Shown here: positions 38,720 through 51,955 of the stretch, piece by piece
Layout of the letters: every line of letters begins with the position of its first letter
How positions within the stretch are numbered: position 1 is the first letter of the stretch
DNA from: Panonychus citri
Taxonomy: Eukaryota; Arthropoda; Arachnida; Trombidiformes; Tetranychidae
Assembly: GCF_014898815.1 (NCBI RefSeq)
Contig: NW_026515541.1
Span: 1,612,001 to 1,676,000 of the forward strand
Direction: 5' to 3'
DNA: 64,000 nt
Program-made: the position numbers and the translations under genes
The notes under the pieces: generated by a model
What the model was told of the DNA's origin: nothing
The model's input: the letters and a program-made list of their open reading frames with translations, nothing else
Databases searched by the model: none

Positions 38720-38957
38720 TTTAATGGACAATTTCGTCTCTCTGGTTATTATATAATTAACAAAACAAAACAATTTTATCGTTGACAGTGAGAAAAATAA
38801 TAAAAGAATCACTTTTGAGGAAATTACAATGAACTTACTAAATTATTTCTCGTTTTCAACTACGAAACAATAGTCACGTAATAACAATCAGAAAACTAGT
38901 GAACCCAAACAATCAGTAAATTGATCAGATTTAGAATTTGTTAATAAATTGAAACAT

Positions 38958-39145
38958 GGACACTGGTCAGGTTTTATATCATCTCTAATATCTCACCTTG
39001 AGGGAGTTAAGATCAACAAATTAATTACCTTATACTCGTGGACAGTGCCCACGCCATAATTAATCACAATTAATCAGTATGATGCCTTTCTAAACGACGG
39101 TAATAGTTAAATAATTACAATAATTAACTTCTCATTTCAATAGTT
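38958..39145 (-). promoter_or_regulatory. Inverted-duplicate promoter block, copy 2 (ITP copy C)
   Basis: Reverse-complement counterpart of 33365-33540. It contains the palindrome CGTGGACAGTGCCCACG (39037-39053) and, closer to the gene, TATAAAA (38972-38978, minus strand) followed by CCTGACCAGTGTC, a plausible core promoter. The gene ATG lies ~240 bases further on. Confidence 0.7.
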
Positions 39146-39787
39146 ACCCTCATTTAGTTCAGTAAATATCAATAATTTTCATGGAGAACAATTTAAATTA
39201 AATCATCAATTGAGACTTGTAGGCAATATTAACATACTTTGCCCTTTCCAAATTGTTGATTGGACAAAACTACAATTATCGTCATTAACAGTGTTTCCGA
39301 TTTACGATACAACGATAATTAAGATTGAGAGGTTTGTATAGTCGATACATATATAAGATTATCATCTGTTTAATGGTCAGTCTATTCACAATAAGGTTTT
39401 CTTTTAATTTACAAAAAAAAGAATTGATTGTATAATCAATCAAAATCAAATAAATTCAATTAATTCAGTCGATTTGTATGTTCACAATTTTGTTTCTCAT
39501 AATAAAAACAATAAACGTAAATTAAGGTTTACATTAATATTTGTTACTTTTTGATAATAATGCTGTGTTACTTATGTATTTTGTCTGGTGATGATGATGA
39601 TGTTGATGATGATGATGATAGTGATAGTGATTCAATATTTACGATATTATAACATCGACACAATTGATTAAAATCAACACACTGTACAATTAGGACTATG
39701 AAATCATAGATTAATATTTATAGTACATTGAAAATTTTAGATGAATCAGAATTATATTATCCTTTAGATAAGAGAAATTATAATCAA
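39146..39787. other. Intergenic region
   Basis: AT-rich with a GAT tract near 39588-39623. No coding sequence seen. Holds the 3' end of the DUF4211 gene. Confidence 0.6.
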
Positions 39788-42700
39788 TCATCTAATCCGA
39801 TCGCACGATTGCCATATCTCCTCAAATTGCTTGAATAACTGTGTTTACAAAATACAAATAGAAGAAAATTAATTAGTAACAATTAGATTTGGAATCATTA
39901 AACACTATCATTGATTCAGATACTTACAGATTGCATCCAGCCAATGTCTTTGAGACATTCCTCTAGAATCATTGGTGAATCTTTGTCCTCAACTCCACCT
40001 CTCATTTCTTCAACCTAAATGTGAAAAAAAGAGATCAACATTAGAGATATGGTCAGAACATTTCGAACAACAATATAACTGACCTTTCCACGGCACTTGG
40101 CATAAAAGTTATACTTTTGATGATGAAGATTAGAAAATAAGGTGACTTTTCTTTACATTCGTCACAAGCCGCATATTTGGTTTGTTTAATGTCCACTGGT
40201 TCCTTAATCTCAAGAGTGATTTGATCGTAGGTTTTACCAGTGAAGTGTAGGATCTGAGTGCTCCATTTATCATGACATAGCTAATAGAGAAGAGAAAAAA
40301 AATCAAAATATTAGATAATATTGGTAAGTGGTAAACAGATATCACGAAAGAAAATTTTGTAAATAAGAGTTGAGAATCATTAGTGGTAAATAACAGGTAA
40401 TTAGGGAATAACATACCCGGCATCTTAAATCACCGACTTGTGATTGAGGTATTACATTAAAGCTTGAAAAAGTTTCTACACATTTGACAATATGAGCATC
40501 CCATTTGACTTTGGTAAAGAAACGTGATTTCTTTTTTACACAGTAATCATCAATGGCTTGGATATGTGAGAGGAAATATTCATCTAAAAATGAAAAAAAC
40601 AATTATAATTATGAGTATCAGTAAATGTATTGTCTTGTTTTCCATGTGGCTGAATAGAAAATTGTTATATTTACCATTTTCTTTGATAATCTCAGAAATA
40701 AAATTAGCATCTAAGGCTTGACTTATCAAAGTTTGAATGAATACTTCAAAATCAGCTTGGTGTTGAAAATTATTAGCAGGTTTATCCTCAGGCGCTTTAC
40801 ATTTTTCAACAGTAATCTCACCATTGGTGATTATATTCACGTTACCACCACTTGAACTTTTTTCAGGATCACTTTTATCATAATTGCTATTATTACGAGT
40901 TAAACCAAGCTTTTCGACGACAATTTTGGTTCTATTACAACCAACAATTCTAACATCAACACCAGTGTAACGCTGTTTAACGGTTGGATTCCATGCAGAG
41001 TACTAGAAATGAAAAGAGATAAAACAAACAATTAGTGAAACTTTTCAGGAGAAATTAGAAAACATTAAAGAAAATCTAATTGTCATTCGCTCTAATATCT
41101 TAATTGTACTCGACAATAAACAAACAATGTTTTCACAAGTAGTTAAGTAAACAATTAAGTTTAAAAGCACTATGAATTATTTAGTGAATTATAACAGTTT
41201 GTTTAATGATTAAATCCTCTCAATCAAACTATTAATGGCCAGGTAAAAGCATAGAAATGCAATCAATTAGATGTTATTCAATAACAATCTTGAAAACTTG
41301 TTCATAAATAATTGTCACAGACAAACTGATTATTTATCCAAATATTGAATCAAGTACTTGATGAATAGATTGAAAAATTTAACAAAGAGTAAAATTAAAT
41401 GCAACAATTGTAGTTGATTTGAAAAGCTCATTAATAGGATTCAAGGTGAAAGCTTAAAAAAATCGTAATTCAATTCAAGTATTTAAAAAGTAATTATTGA
41501 TTCAGCTAATTAAATCATGTAAGACTATGAATAGCTGATACTTAGTTAATTTGAATTAACAAAAAAAAACAAACAAACTTTTAAATTTTGTTAAACCAAA
41601 TTGTTTCCATGTTACAAGATGAATTGGTTATTTTTAATTGACTAGTTTGATACTTACTGAAGAAGTGTTTGTGTAAACAATTTGACCATCCTGATCACTT
41701 GGCTCGAAACGTTGTAATAAACTTTTACCCTCTATCCTCCAGATCATCGGGAGTTCAGATTCAGTTTCATCTAAGGAGACAACAAAGTCTCCTGTTCTCA
41801 TTAATCCTTCCCTTATGGTGAGCGCTTTTTTATCTTGTGATCGTCTTCGAGGTGTGTTGGTCCCAGCACTTTGCATTAAAACATTAGCATTGGTTAGATT
41901 TTTAATAGATCCAGTTGGATGTGGTTGTTGTTGTTGTTGTTGCTGTTGCTGAGACTGTTGAGTTGTTGTTGACGTTTGAGTTGGTGCCATTGGTATTGAA
42001 GATAATGAAGGAGTTGATGAAATTGATTGTGATAGATGAGCTAATGCTTGTTGATTTGTTATTGTGGTCGTTGTTAAATTAGAAGTTGTTTGTGGATTGG
42101 AAATAATTATTGATGTGTTTAAAGTATTTGATGGTATTGGAACAATTGTCGTGATTGTATTCGTAGGAATAGGATTATTCATGATACAAGTTCGTGTTGG
42201 TGATTCTTTTTTACTTTGATTAGATCCAATGTTCGATGATTTTTTACTTATACTGACGATGTTGATGGTGTTGGTTAGATTTTTAGTGGTGGAGGGTTGA
42301 TGAGATAAAGATGATGAATTTGGTTGAGTGATAATCTCTTGAACAATGATGGAAGGTACTTTGGAGGAGTCTTTCATCACCTTTTGATTATGAGGTTGAT
42401 TAAGATGAAGATTAGGATTATTTAAGCAATTAAATTGATTTAATTTCTTTGCATCCAACGATCCAGAAGATTTTGTCATTCTCTCGTCAAATTTACCCTT
42501 ATTACAGTGTTGTTGTTGCTGTTGTTGATTCAAATTACTTGTCCGTGGGCCAACAATGTTGATTATTTCCGTTTTATCGCTGATGTTTAATTTAGTAGAT
42601 GCTGTGTTACCCGTGAAATTTTGATTCGATTTCATTTTTGGTTTAAGGGAAACTTTCCTATCAATAGTTATTGAACAGTTATTACTATTAGTTAATAGTT

Positions 42701-45652
42701 TGTCGGAAACTTTTTTCTTTGAGTTCTCCAAATTGATTCTTTTAACCTTTTTCGTTGTTGAAAGGTGAGTCGGACTATCAGGGAATTCATATTCATCAAC
42801 AGCTGATTTGTGCTCTTTTCCTGTTTCCTCCAATTTACGTTTCTTTGTACTTTTACAGCTTATCCTCATATTAGTCGGTTCATTGATAGTTGTGATTGTT
42901 GTCGTATTAGCAACAGGTCTCATTTTGAAAAATTTAGCTTCATGATCTTTGATATCACTTGTTTTCCTTATATTGGTTACCTCTATGGGTTTACAGGTAG
43001 TTGTTGTTATATTTGATAAAAGTGACTTATTGTTTATATGGGATGACATCTTATTATTAAAATTGTCACCATGAACTGGAACAATATTGATTATTGAATT
43101 TGATTTCTTTTGATTATTATTATTGTTACCAGATGAAGAACCTTGGATTAGTTTTTGGGAACAAAATATTTTTGTCTTGGCTTCTTTTGATTTTTTCTTC
43201 TTCTTGATTGCACCACCATTGCCACCATTATTGCCGCCAGTTTCGTTATTCATCTTATTCTCAACGTTATTTATATCGATTCCAATGTCAGAAGTCATTG
43301 GTGTTGGCACTCTTTGTTGTGGCAGGCTAATAAAATCGGTTTGATAGCCTTTTGAATTATTATTAACATTATTGATTGAGGTTGTTGGTGTTGATGTTGG
43401 TGTTGGAGTAGATCTTATCATCATTGAGTCATCATCAGGAATGGCACAAGTTTTAGTCAAAATAGGATCAACAGTACAAACACTGATTGTTGATGTTGAT
43501 TTGGACTGTTCCATGCAACTTGATACTGATGTTGATGTTGGAGATACTGCTGATGATGGAGATGTTGCCGATATTAAATTTGGTTGAACTGATGATACGA
43601 TTGGCGTTGATGATAAAGGTTCTGATTGGTGGTGATGCTGTTGATGTTGTTGTTGTTGTTGTGGTTGTTGCTGATCCATAGAAATGTTATGAGATTCATC
43701 TGAACTAACCATTTGAGGATTAACTTGAGTACTAATCTCATTTCTAACAACTTGTGAGTTTGATTCACACTCTTCGGCTGCTGTTAGAAAATCAAGATCA
43801 TCTTGAATAGATGAAAGTTTTTCTGATATTTGATTGTCAAGTTGATCATCATTTTCTGTTGTACTTAGATTAGGATGTGGAGTAGGAGGAACAGAACAAG
43901 AATTATCCACATTATGGTGAACAATCATGGGTTGTTGGAATGTATTATCTGAAGGAGATTTAGGATAATCCATTGATGAACTGGTTTGATTTGAATGAAC
44001 TGAACCATTCATTATATCAGATTGTAGATTGCTCAATGAAGTGTTAGTATCAAAACATGATGGTGACACTCTGGGTACCAAGTCAGATTGTGACATTAAA
44101 TTTGGCTGAGATTGCAAATGTGTGGGCTGAGTTTCTGAATGAGATACTGTGGATTGTAGCGTTTGTTGAGAAACGGAAGGAGCTTGTTGAGTTTGTGATA
44201 CTTGTTGTTGTTGTTGCTGTTGAAGTTGCTGATTTCCAGATGAACTTGATTCTGAATAGGGTGTACTTGAGGACCTCGCCTGAGGCTAGAAGAGAAAAAA
44301 AGAGAAAGTAAGAAAGTTAAAGTAAAAGAAAATAATTATAAACGGTGAAAGTAAAAGTAGAGAAAGGATATTGGATATAATTGAATTTAAAGGTTTCGAA
44401 ATCGTTAAATGACTCTGGATATACTTACATAGATATTTGATTGCTGCTGATGAACAGGAGTTGATGGATGAGAAGCCGGACTATGATGGTGAGATTGTTG
44501 CTGTTCGAATGTATTACAACTTTGGTTCATATGGTTAGAGAAATTTTCATGATATTGAGAGTTTTGAGTTTGATGATAGGAAAGTGATAGATTATTTAGA
44601 TTGCTATTGGTGTTTCCTGGCATTGAGATTCGATTGTAACAGCCACTTGAAGCTTTGGGTGGAGGATAACGTGTTGCAGTGTTAAAATTAGTCGAGTATG
44701 AGGTTCCATTGTTTTGAGAATGAAAATGTCTCATAAGATCATCTTGAGCTTTAAGAGAAATGATAAAATAGAGATTGAATTAGAATATTAAATTTCACTA
44801 GAAACACAGCGAGATAAAGATTATCAAACTAACCTGGATTGTTGAATGAATTATTGGGATAACCTGTGACTCCACTGGAAACTGGAGCTGAAATCACAGC
44901 TGAATTCTGACTAGATACTCCTGAGGATGTTGCTGATACACTAGATCTCTTTTGATAAGGAGAATGTGGAATAGTTGATGGACTATTGTAGCCATAGCTA
45001 CACGATGAAGATTCACTTCCATGCTGAATAGCGTGATTACTTGCTACCGATGAAGAACGAGATGTGCTTCCGTGATTAGTTGCAACTGTTGGTGGTGGTC
45101 CAACGCCACCAGTAGCTGGGAGATTATGGTTATGATTATGATTGGGATTGTGATTGTGATTTGGATTGTGGTTGAGGTTATGATGATGATTATTGGCTCC
45201 AACCATAGCTGAACTTGTTAAATTAAAATTAGAATAATAATTGTTTGGTGCTAAGCTAAACATCACATTACAATTATTGAGATGATGATTATTGCTCGCT
45301 ATTGCTGAATTAATATTTCCTCTGGTTTGATTTGGACAAGAATTTGGTGGACCATGTTTAAAAGAATGAGGATTATTTCCAAAACTGATCAAATCACGAG
45401 CCAAGGTATTAGGAAAATTCATTGATGGATATTGTGTATGAGAGTGAAAGGCTGCTCTCAAGTTAGCTGCCGCTGCAACAGCTGCGTATGGAGAAGCTGA
45501 ATAATTATCAGGTAACATTGATTGTGGAGTTTGAGGAACTTGTCGAAGCTGCTGATTAAACGATGGAATTGGTTCTGAATACGGTGTACTTGAAGATCTT
45601 GCCTGAGGCTAAAGAAAGAAAGTAATTTAGGAATTAATTGCAAATAAAAAGA

Positions 45653-45685
<33 letters not shown>

Positions 45686-47233
45686 GTGATAAGGTGCGAG
45701 TTAGTTTGATGATTACTTACATAAATAGTTGATTGCTGTTGGTGTATTGGTGTTGATGGATGAGAAGCTGGACTCTGGTGATGAGATTGTTGATGGTCGA
45801 ATGTGTTGCAATTTTGGTTCATATGATTTGAGAAACTTTCATTATAATTTGAATTTGATGTTTGGTGATAGGGTAAAGAAAGATTGTTTAAATTGCTGTT
45901 GGTATTTGTGTTAGTGTTGGTTGGCATTGAGATTCGATCAATACTTTTAATTTTCTCTTTTTTCTTATGTTTCTTAGATCTTTCTTTCTTTTTCTTTGGT
46001 CCCGTTCCATCAATTCTCATTTGTTCAGCATAATTTGCTGCTGCAGTGGCATCAAGTAGAGGATAGATAAGATTAGAGAACTCAATATCTGTTTCAGTGA
46101 AAACTGAAGTCAAATGAGGTTCACTAGTAATAACAGGATGATCAACGTTTACATTTAATTGAGAATCGTTCATTTTATCGCCATTGGGAATATTATCTGA
46201 GATCGTTGGTGTTAAATTGGATATACTTGAAAGGCAAGCTTCACTATCACCACTTCCAGTTGGTGTTAAATTGTGTTGTAAATAATTTAAGGGAGCATTT
46301 GGATTTGTTGATGAAGCTGCTGCGGCAGCAGCTACCATGCAAGAGCTCATCGAACCAGTAGAAGCTGGTGAATTATTTGCACCACTTGTAACTTTGGGTG
46401 GAGGATAACGTGTTGCAGTGTTAAAATTAGTCGGGTATGAGGTTCCATTGTTTTGTGTATTTACATGAAAATGTCTCATAGGATCATCTTGAGCTGTGTA
46501 TTGGTAAAAACGAAGATGAAATTAGGATTAACAAAAGCGAAAGGTAAAAAAAGGAAACAGTTGCAAGAAAGCAAATAAAGAGAGTTGATTAGGAAAACTA
46601 ACCTGGATTGTTGAATGAATTATTGGGATAACCTGTGACTCCACTGGAAACTGGAGCTGAAATCACAGCTGAATTCTGACTAGATACTCCTGAGGATGTT
46701 GCTGATACACTAGATCTCTTTTGATAAGGAGAATGTGGAATAGTTGATGGACTATTGTAGCCATAGCTACACGATGAAGATTCACTTCCATGTTGAATAG
46801 CGTGATTACTTGCTACCGATGAAGAACGAGATGTGCTTCCGTGATTAGTTGCAACTGTTGGTGGAGGACCAGGTTGAAGATTATGGTTATGATTGTGATA
46901 ATGATTACTAGTTCCAACCATGGCTGGACCTGTTATATTAAAATTAGAATAATAATTGTTTGGTGCTAAGCTAAACATCACATTACAACTATTGAGATGA
47001 TGATTATTGCTCGCTATTGCTGAATTAATATTTCCTCTGGTTTGATTTGGACAAGAATTTGGTGGACCATGTTTAAAAGAATGAGAATTATTTCCAAAAC
47101 TGATTAAATCACGAGCCAAGGTATTAGGAAAATTCATTGATGGATATTGTGTATGATGGTGAAATGTAGCTCTTAAATTCAGGTTGGCTGCAACAGCTGC
47201 ATATTGTGAATTTGCATATTTATCTGGTAACAT
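39788..47233 (-). CDS. Large Gln/Ser/Asn-rich nuclear protein with DUF4211-like C-terminus (QSER1/PRR12-like)
   Basis: Ten exons: 46603-47233, 45721-46493, 44834-45608, 44429-44748, 41658-44285, 40675-41002, 40417-40583, 40084-40280, 39928-40014, 39788-39838; ~1985 aa. Mostly low complexity (poly-Gln, poly-Asn, Ser/Thr), with basic patches such as KKKKERSKKHKKKEK. The conserved end begins at TGDFVVSLDETESELPMIWR, runs through WRIEGKSLLQRFEP and YSAWNP, then CRLCHDKW with FTGKTYDQITLE, AACDECKEK and NLHHQKYNFYAKC. This fits the zinc-binding DUF4211 pattern of QSER1/PRR12, vertebrate chromatin-associated proteins. Exons 1-2 are tandemly duplicated as exons 3-4. Exon 8 is 197 bases with entry phase 0, but the next exon needs exit phase 0; the frame changes near 40145, an apparent missing base. 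Head-to-head with Gemin5. Family assignment is by eye. Confidence 0.65.
44220..45518 (-). repeat. Intragenic tandem duplication, downstream unit
   Basis: Corresponds to 45519-47233. It contains a copy of exon 1 (from MLPDNYSASPY), a copy of the following intron, a shortened exon 2 (320 versus 773 bases) and the start of the next exon (PQARSSSTPYSE). Long stretches of exon 1 are identical at the DNA level to the other unit. Confidence 0.9.
45519..47233 (-). repeat. Intragenic tandem duplication, upstream unit
   Basis: Runs from the gene start (MLPDKYANSQY) through exons 1 and 2 to the PQARSSSTPYSE segment at 45608. There the duplication joint fuses that segment in frame to the second MLPDNY copy. 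This unit keeps the ~450-base block of exon 2 that the other lacks, including the Lys-rich patch. Confidence 0.9.
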
Positions 47234-48055
47234 GGTTTAGTGCAAAAAGCGCAAAGGTAAATCAATCTAGTCAATTATCAGTATTATTATTACAATAATA
47301 ATAATAATTCTATTTGTTATCAACAGCTCAAATTTTATAAGATGAACAAGACTTCCAACAATGCGGTTTTTTCACTTGATAATCCTGGCCTGAAGGACGA
47401 AAGAGAAAAGAGAATACACAATAATTACCAAAACAATGAAAGACCAAGAAGGCAAATAAAAGAAAGAGAGGGAGAGAGAGAAAGTAAAAGAGCACGATAT
47501 TGAAATAAAAAGAGTACTGGTTTTTTTTTGTATTGAAGAATAAAAAAAAATAATAATGTGTCTTAATCGTTACATTTTTTTTTCCACCCAAACAAAAAAC
47601 ATAAGGTTTACAAATGATGGAAATCCAAAGTTGACAATCAGCACAATGATCTAGATAACTGTTATCTCCATAATGTTTAACTTAATTACAACAACAAAAA
47701 ACAATTAGATGATTTAATTTAAATTGTTATTCTTTTAAAATTTAATGTCACTTTTTTTGTACAATTTTTTTTTCAGCTTTTTCTTCAAAAGCGTAAACAA
47801 AATTATAGGAACAATAAAAAATTCGTTTTTGTCTCCATCTGACGATCGTTTTGGTTACTAGATTTTCGATTTTTTTTCAAATTTTTTTTTCTTTTCTTTT
47901 TCATTTCTGTTAACATGTGAGTTTGTATTTTCTTTTTGTTTTTAAAAAGAGAAACAATCATTTAAACGGTTAATTTGATTCTAATTTAATTTCATTTCAT
48001 TTATATTCTGTTCTGTTCTCTGTTGAGAAGTGATTTGATTGTTTGTTGGTTCATT
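47234..48055. promoter_or_regulatory. Divergent promoter region, DUF4211 gene and Gemin5
   Basis: 822 bases between two head-to-head start codons, AT-rich with poly-T runs. No TATA box stands out. It probably serves as a shared bidirectional promoter. Confidence 0.45.
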
Positions 48056-51000
48056 ATGATTTCTAGTGAAACCAAAATCAGTTTATCTCCTTTCGCTAAT
48101 TGGTATACAAATTTTATTCTGGATGTTTGGAGTTCACCAAATTTTTTTCAAAATTCTTCTAATTTTATTTTACCCAAAAACGATTATTTTAAGAACAATG
48201 TTAATGGTTTATTGGCTTATGGTGCTCGTAACTGTGTAATTTTATGCCAAATTCACGGTACAACAGTAAGATTTAATCGTTCGGTTAAACCTTACCCAAG
48301 TGTCTATGAAAAGGTTAATGCGGTTTCATTTGCTCGGTGTTTAAAGTAAGTAGATTACGTTTGTGATCTTCTAATTAAATTGTGGTAATTGTTTTGTGTT
48401 TTTGTTTCAAATTTGACCTTTAATTTAAACTGTCGCCATATCTATCTCTGTCTCTCTTTATTTAGGACTCCTAAATTGTTCATTGGATCTAATCAGGGAA
48501 AGGTTTATATTTACCATATAGAGAAAAATGTAATGCAAACAATTGATCCTATTGATATAAAATCGGGACCTGATTTGATTATCAATTCCGTCGATTGGGC
48601 TGATGATGTTGATGTTTACTATTCAAAAGGTTCTCATGTTATCCAATGGAATACTGAGACCAATGTTTACTATTCCGTTGATTTTGGTTCACTTGTTAAG
48701 AATCGCCAGTCAAAAATTATTTCCATCAAATTAACCAAAGTAGATCCTTTGTTACTCGCTGTTGGTTTTGTTGGTGGAAATGTTTCAATTGTTAAGCTTG
48801 ATGGAGCTTCGATCGTTGATTACAATTTATTATACACTTTGTATCATAGCTCAGACGAAATAACCTCAATGTCCTTTCCATTTTCAAATGGAGAATATGA
48901 AACTGGTATATTAGCTGTAATCTCTCGACAAGGATTACTAAAAGTTTGGGAACTTGACTCACGGAAAATTCTTGCTGAGCAACATTTTGCCACCAAAGGA
49001 GATAAATCAAAGGCGAAAAATTTTTTCTCCCTTGCATTTGTCCCGAAGCCTCCGCCAACAAAACCCAGGAAAGCTAAAAAATCAACCACAGAGTCCAATC
49101 AATCTCAAGAATCTATTGAAAATGATGAACCTGAACCACCCAAGATTGAAGAATCAGAGAGCAATGAGATTAGAGAATCAGAAAGCAATGAAATTGAAGC
49201 ATCGGAAACAATTGAAATTAAAGAACCAGAAAACGATGTAATTGTTGTGGAAACAGCAAATGATCCCACTGAAAAGGAAAAGGAAAAAGAAAAAGAATTT
49301 GAAAATTGTCGATATTTTCTTAAACTATTGGTATCTCGAACTGATGGCAAGATTGTCCTAATCGATATTCCCGCCGACAAACGTGAAACCAGATTCAATC
49401 CGCTAAAAAGACCTGAACCAATCAATGTGAATAAAATACATCATAATAATGTTGTATTTAACATATCGGTTGTTAATCCTTTCCACTATATTGTTACTGA
49501 AAACAAACGATCTATTCAACCATTTTGGAATATGAAATTTTTTGCCTCCAGTTTATCGATAGATCGTCAGATTATTATTTACGATCTTAAAAAGATGCAA
49601 AGTGTTCAGCCAAGTTTTCCAACAGTCAGTCTACAAGTTCATGATCTCGACTTTTATCCAGCAGATTATACAAAACTATTAATCGCTTGTGGCGATGGTC
49701 TTAAAATTTGGTACTTTAACCATAATGCTAGAGATTTACCCAAGTAAGTGTATATTATCATGATATCGATATTTTATTTGGTTGATTTAATACATTTTTT
49801 CTTCATTCCTTCCAACAGTAAAGGTCCACCCAACTATAGAATCGATAGTGTTTCTAATGTCCCACCGTCCACAAAGATCGTTAGTGCTGCTTGGCATCCA
49901 AAGGATAGAGATGGAGAAAGTCTGATTGGTTTTGGTACCGAAGACGGAACTTTTATCTGTGTCGAATTAAATAAACAAGTTAAGGTTTATTCTAGTGAGC
50001 ACAAATTAACTGGATATAAAAGTCGTGTTTACGCTTGTAAATGGGGACCCATACCCTCTGAATTTTCATCTAATTTGACCAGGAATTGGGCTTGTTACAC
50101 CGTCTATGCTGCTGGATCAATCCGAGCTCATGTTGTAACCGATTCCAAGGCTTTTAGTCTTGATCAATTATCCGATCATAGTGTTGCTCGAGATAATCTC
50201 GATAAAACTGAATTAGTCTGGAAAGATGATTATAATTACATTGCTATTGGATACGAAGATGGTCAAATAATGATCTGTGCAAATGATGGTCACTTTAAAT
50301 CAGCAGTTGTTTTGGATATTCATACAGCACCTATTTCCTGTATTCGTTGGCATCCCGATAATCTTTATCAATACGATTGTAAGCTTAAAAACAAAGTTGT
50401 TTACAAGGATAAAGCAAAGCACGAGTATTGGATAGCATCAGCGTCACGAGATATTACAGTTGAATTGACTGATCTTAAATTTCACCTAATCGAGTACAAT
50501 GAATCGAAAAAATTAGTTCATGTAACCGAATCGGATAAGACTCTTTGTGGACACCAAGATAATGTTATAAGTATCGCTTGGAATATGGTTGATCAAGACC
50601 TATTGGCCACTTGTTCAGCCGATACAACGGTTCAAGTTTGGCATATTGACTGTGAAGCACCTATGTACTCTTTTCGCGGCCATTGGTCCAAAGTGTTTGC
50701 CATCGCTTGGGCTCCTTGGGATAGTAATCTTATCTTTAGTGGCGGTGATGATAGTACGTTGCAAGTTTGGTCTCCCAGTGAAATGAGAAATAGTCAACAT
50801 CCTAGATTAGTTGCAAGTCTAAGGGATTTACGAAATGAATCACCTGTACCCGAAGTAAATGAACCAAGTCCAACTAAATATGATTATTTGAAACCTATTG
50901 AACAAGTTCATCGTGACGATGAACAGTATTCAGCTCTTGAATCTAGCAATGAACATGATGTCAATCAAGTATTAGATTCAACCACTGAAAAAATAATCAA

Positions 51001-51955
51001 TTTCCCTGTGGGTAAAATTGTTGAAAGTATTACATCAGCTACACCTGAATCAGGTACGCCAAAAGTTTCACCAGAAACAAAACCTTCGTCAAAGGCTCAA
51101 AATGGCCGAACAAGCCGATCTCCAGGTCATCCAGATACGATAATAAACAGATTGAGAAATTCCGATAAAGTGATGGCCGAGATTTCATACAAAGATAAAA
51201 AGAAATCACTATTACCAAGATCAAATATTATGGAAAATTGTTCAACCAAATTACAGACACTTCGAGATATCGAGTTTCTATTATCTAAACGATACCAGTT
51301 GATCAGCTCTGATATAAATGATAATGAACTTCGAACAAGGAATCTAATTTTTCTCGATAAAGATGAAATTAAAGAGCTTTGTGAGATCGAGATTTCCAAT
51401 CACAAGGAGAATACAAATTTCCCTCTTGCCTTTCAAATCTCAGCCTTACAGGGTAACCTTAAAGATATGATTACCGAAGCAGTAAAAACTAGTCAACTGT
51501 CCGATTGGATGGTCTCCCAGGCCGCTTCAATTTCCCGTGAATTTTGGTCTAAAACGGTTCTCGCTTATGCCGTTCAATTAGAGAAATCTGGAGATTCCAT
51601 TCAAGCGGCCTTATATTACTCAACAATCCACAGAATCATAGATGCGGCAAGAGTTTTGGTCAATGCTGGTCTGTACAAGGAAGCGCTAATTCTGGTCAAA
51701 TCTCGCGAAACTTACAACACTCATCTAATTAAGGACATTCTTTCTGCATGGGCCAAAGTAAAACAAAACGATACCAACTATGAATTCGCGGCCAAAGTTC
51801 ATATCGCCAACATGGATACAACTGAAGCTTCCAATTGCCTTGGTAAACGTATCGATGATCCTAAATGTCAACAATTAAAACGGCTCATTGATTCAGCTGA
51901 ACCAGTAAACTTGAATGAAGAAATAGATCCTGATCAACCATCAACCTCAAAATGA
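48056..51955 (+). CDS. Gemin5: Gemin5, WD-repeat subunit of the SMN complex
   Basis: Three exons: 48056-48345, 48466-49743, 49819-51955; phases fit, 1234 aa. Gemin5 recognises snRNA precursors and delivers them to the SMN complex for Sm-core assembly. The start is FANWYTNF and LLAYGARNCVILC, paralleling the vertebrate N-terminus. Two WD40 propellers follow, with clear repeats such as LCGHQDNVISIAW, LLATCSADTTVQVW and SFRGHWSKVFAIAWAPW (~765-830). An acidic Glu/Ser insert lies at ~295-375. Towards the C-terminus is the helical dimerisation region (WMVSQAASISREFW, AALYYSTIHRIIDAARVLV). The protein is shorter than the ~1508-aa human form, lacking most of the far C-terminal RNA-binding part. The ATG at 48056 is the first in frame. 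Confidence 0.9.

Noticed and set aside
48023..48055. Upstream extension of Gemin5
   Set aside because: The frame opens at a TTG codon; the first ATG at 48056 gives a start consistent with the family.
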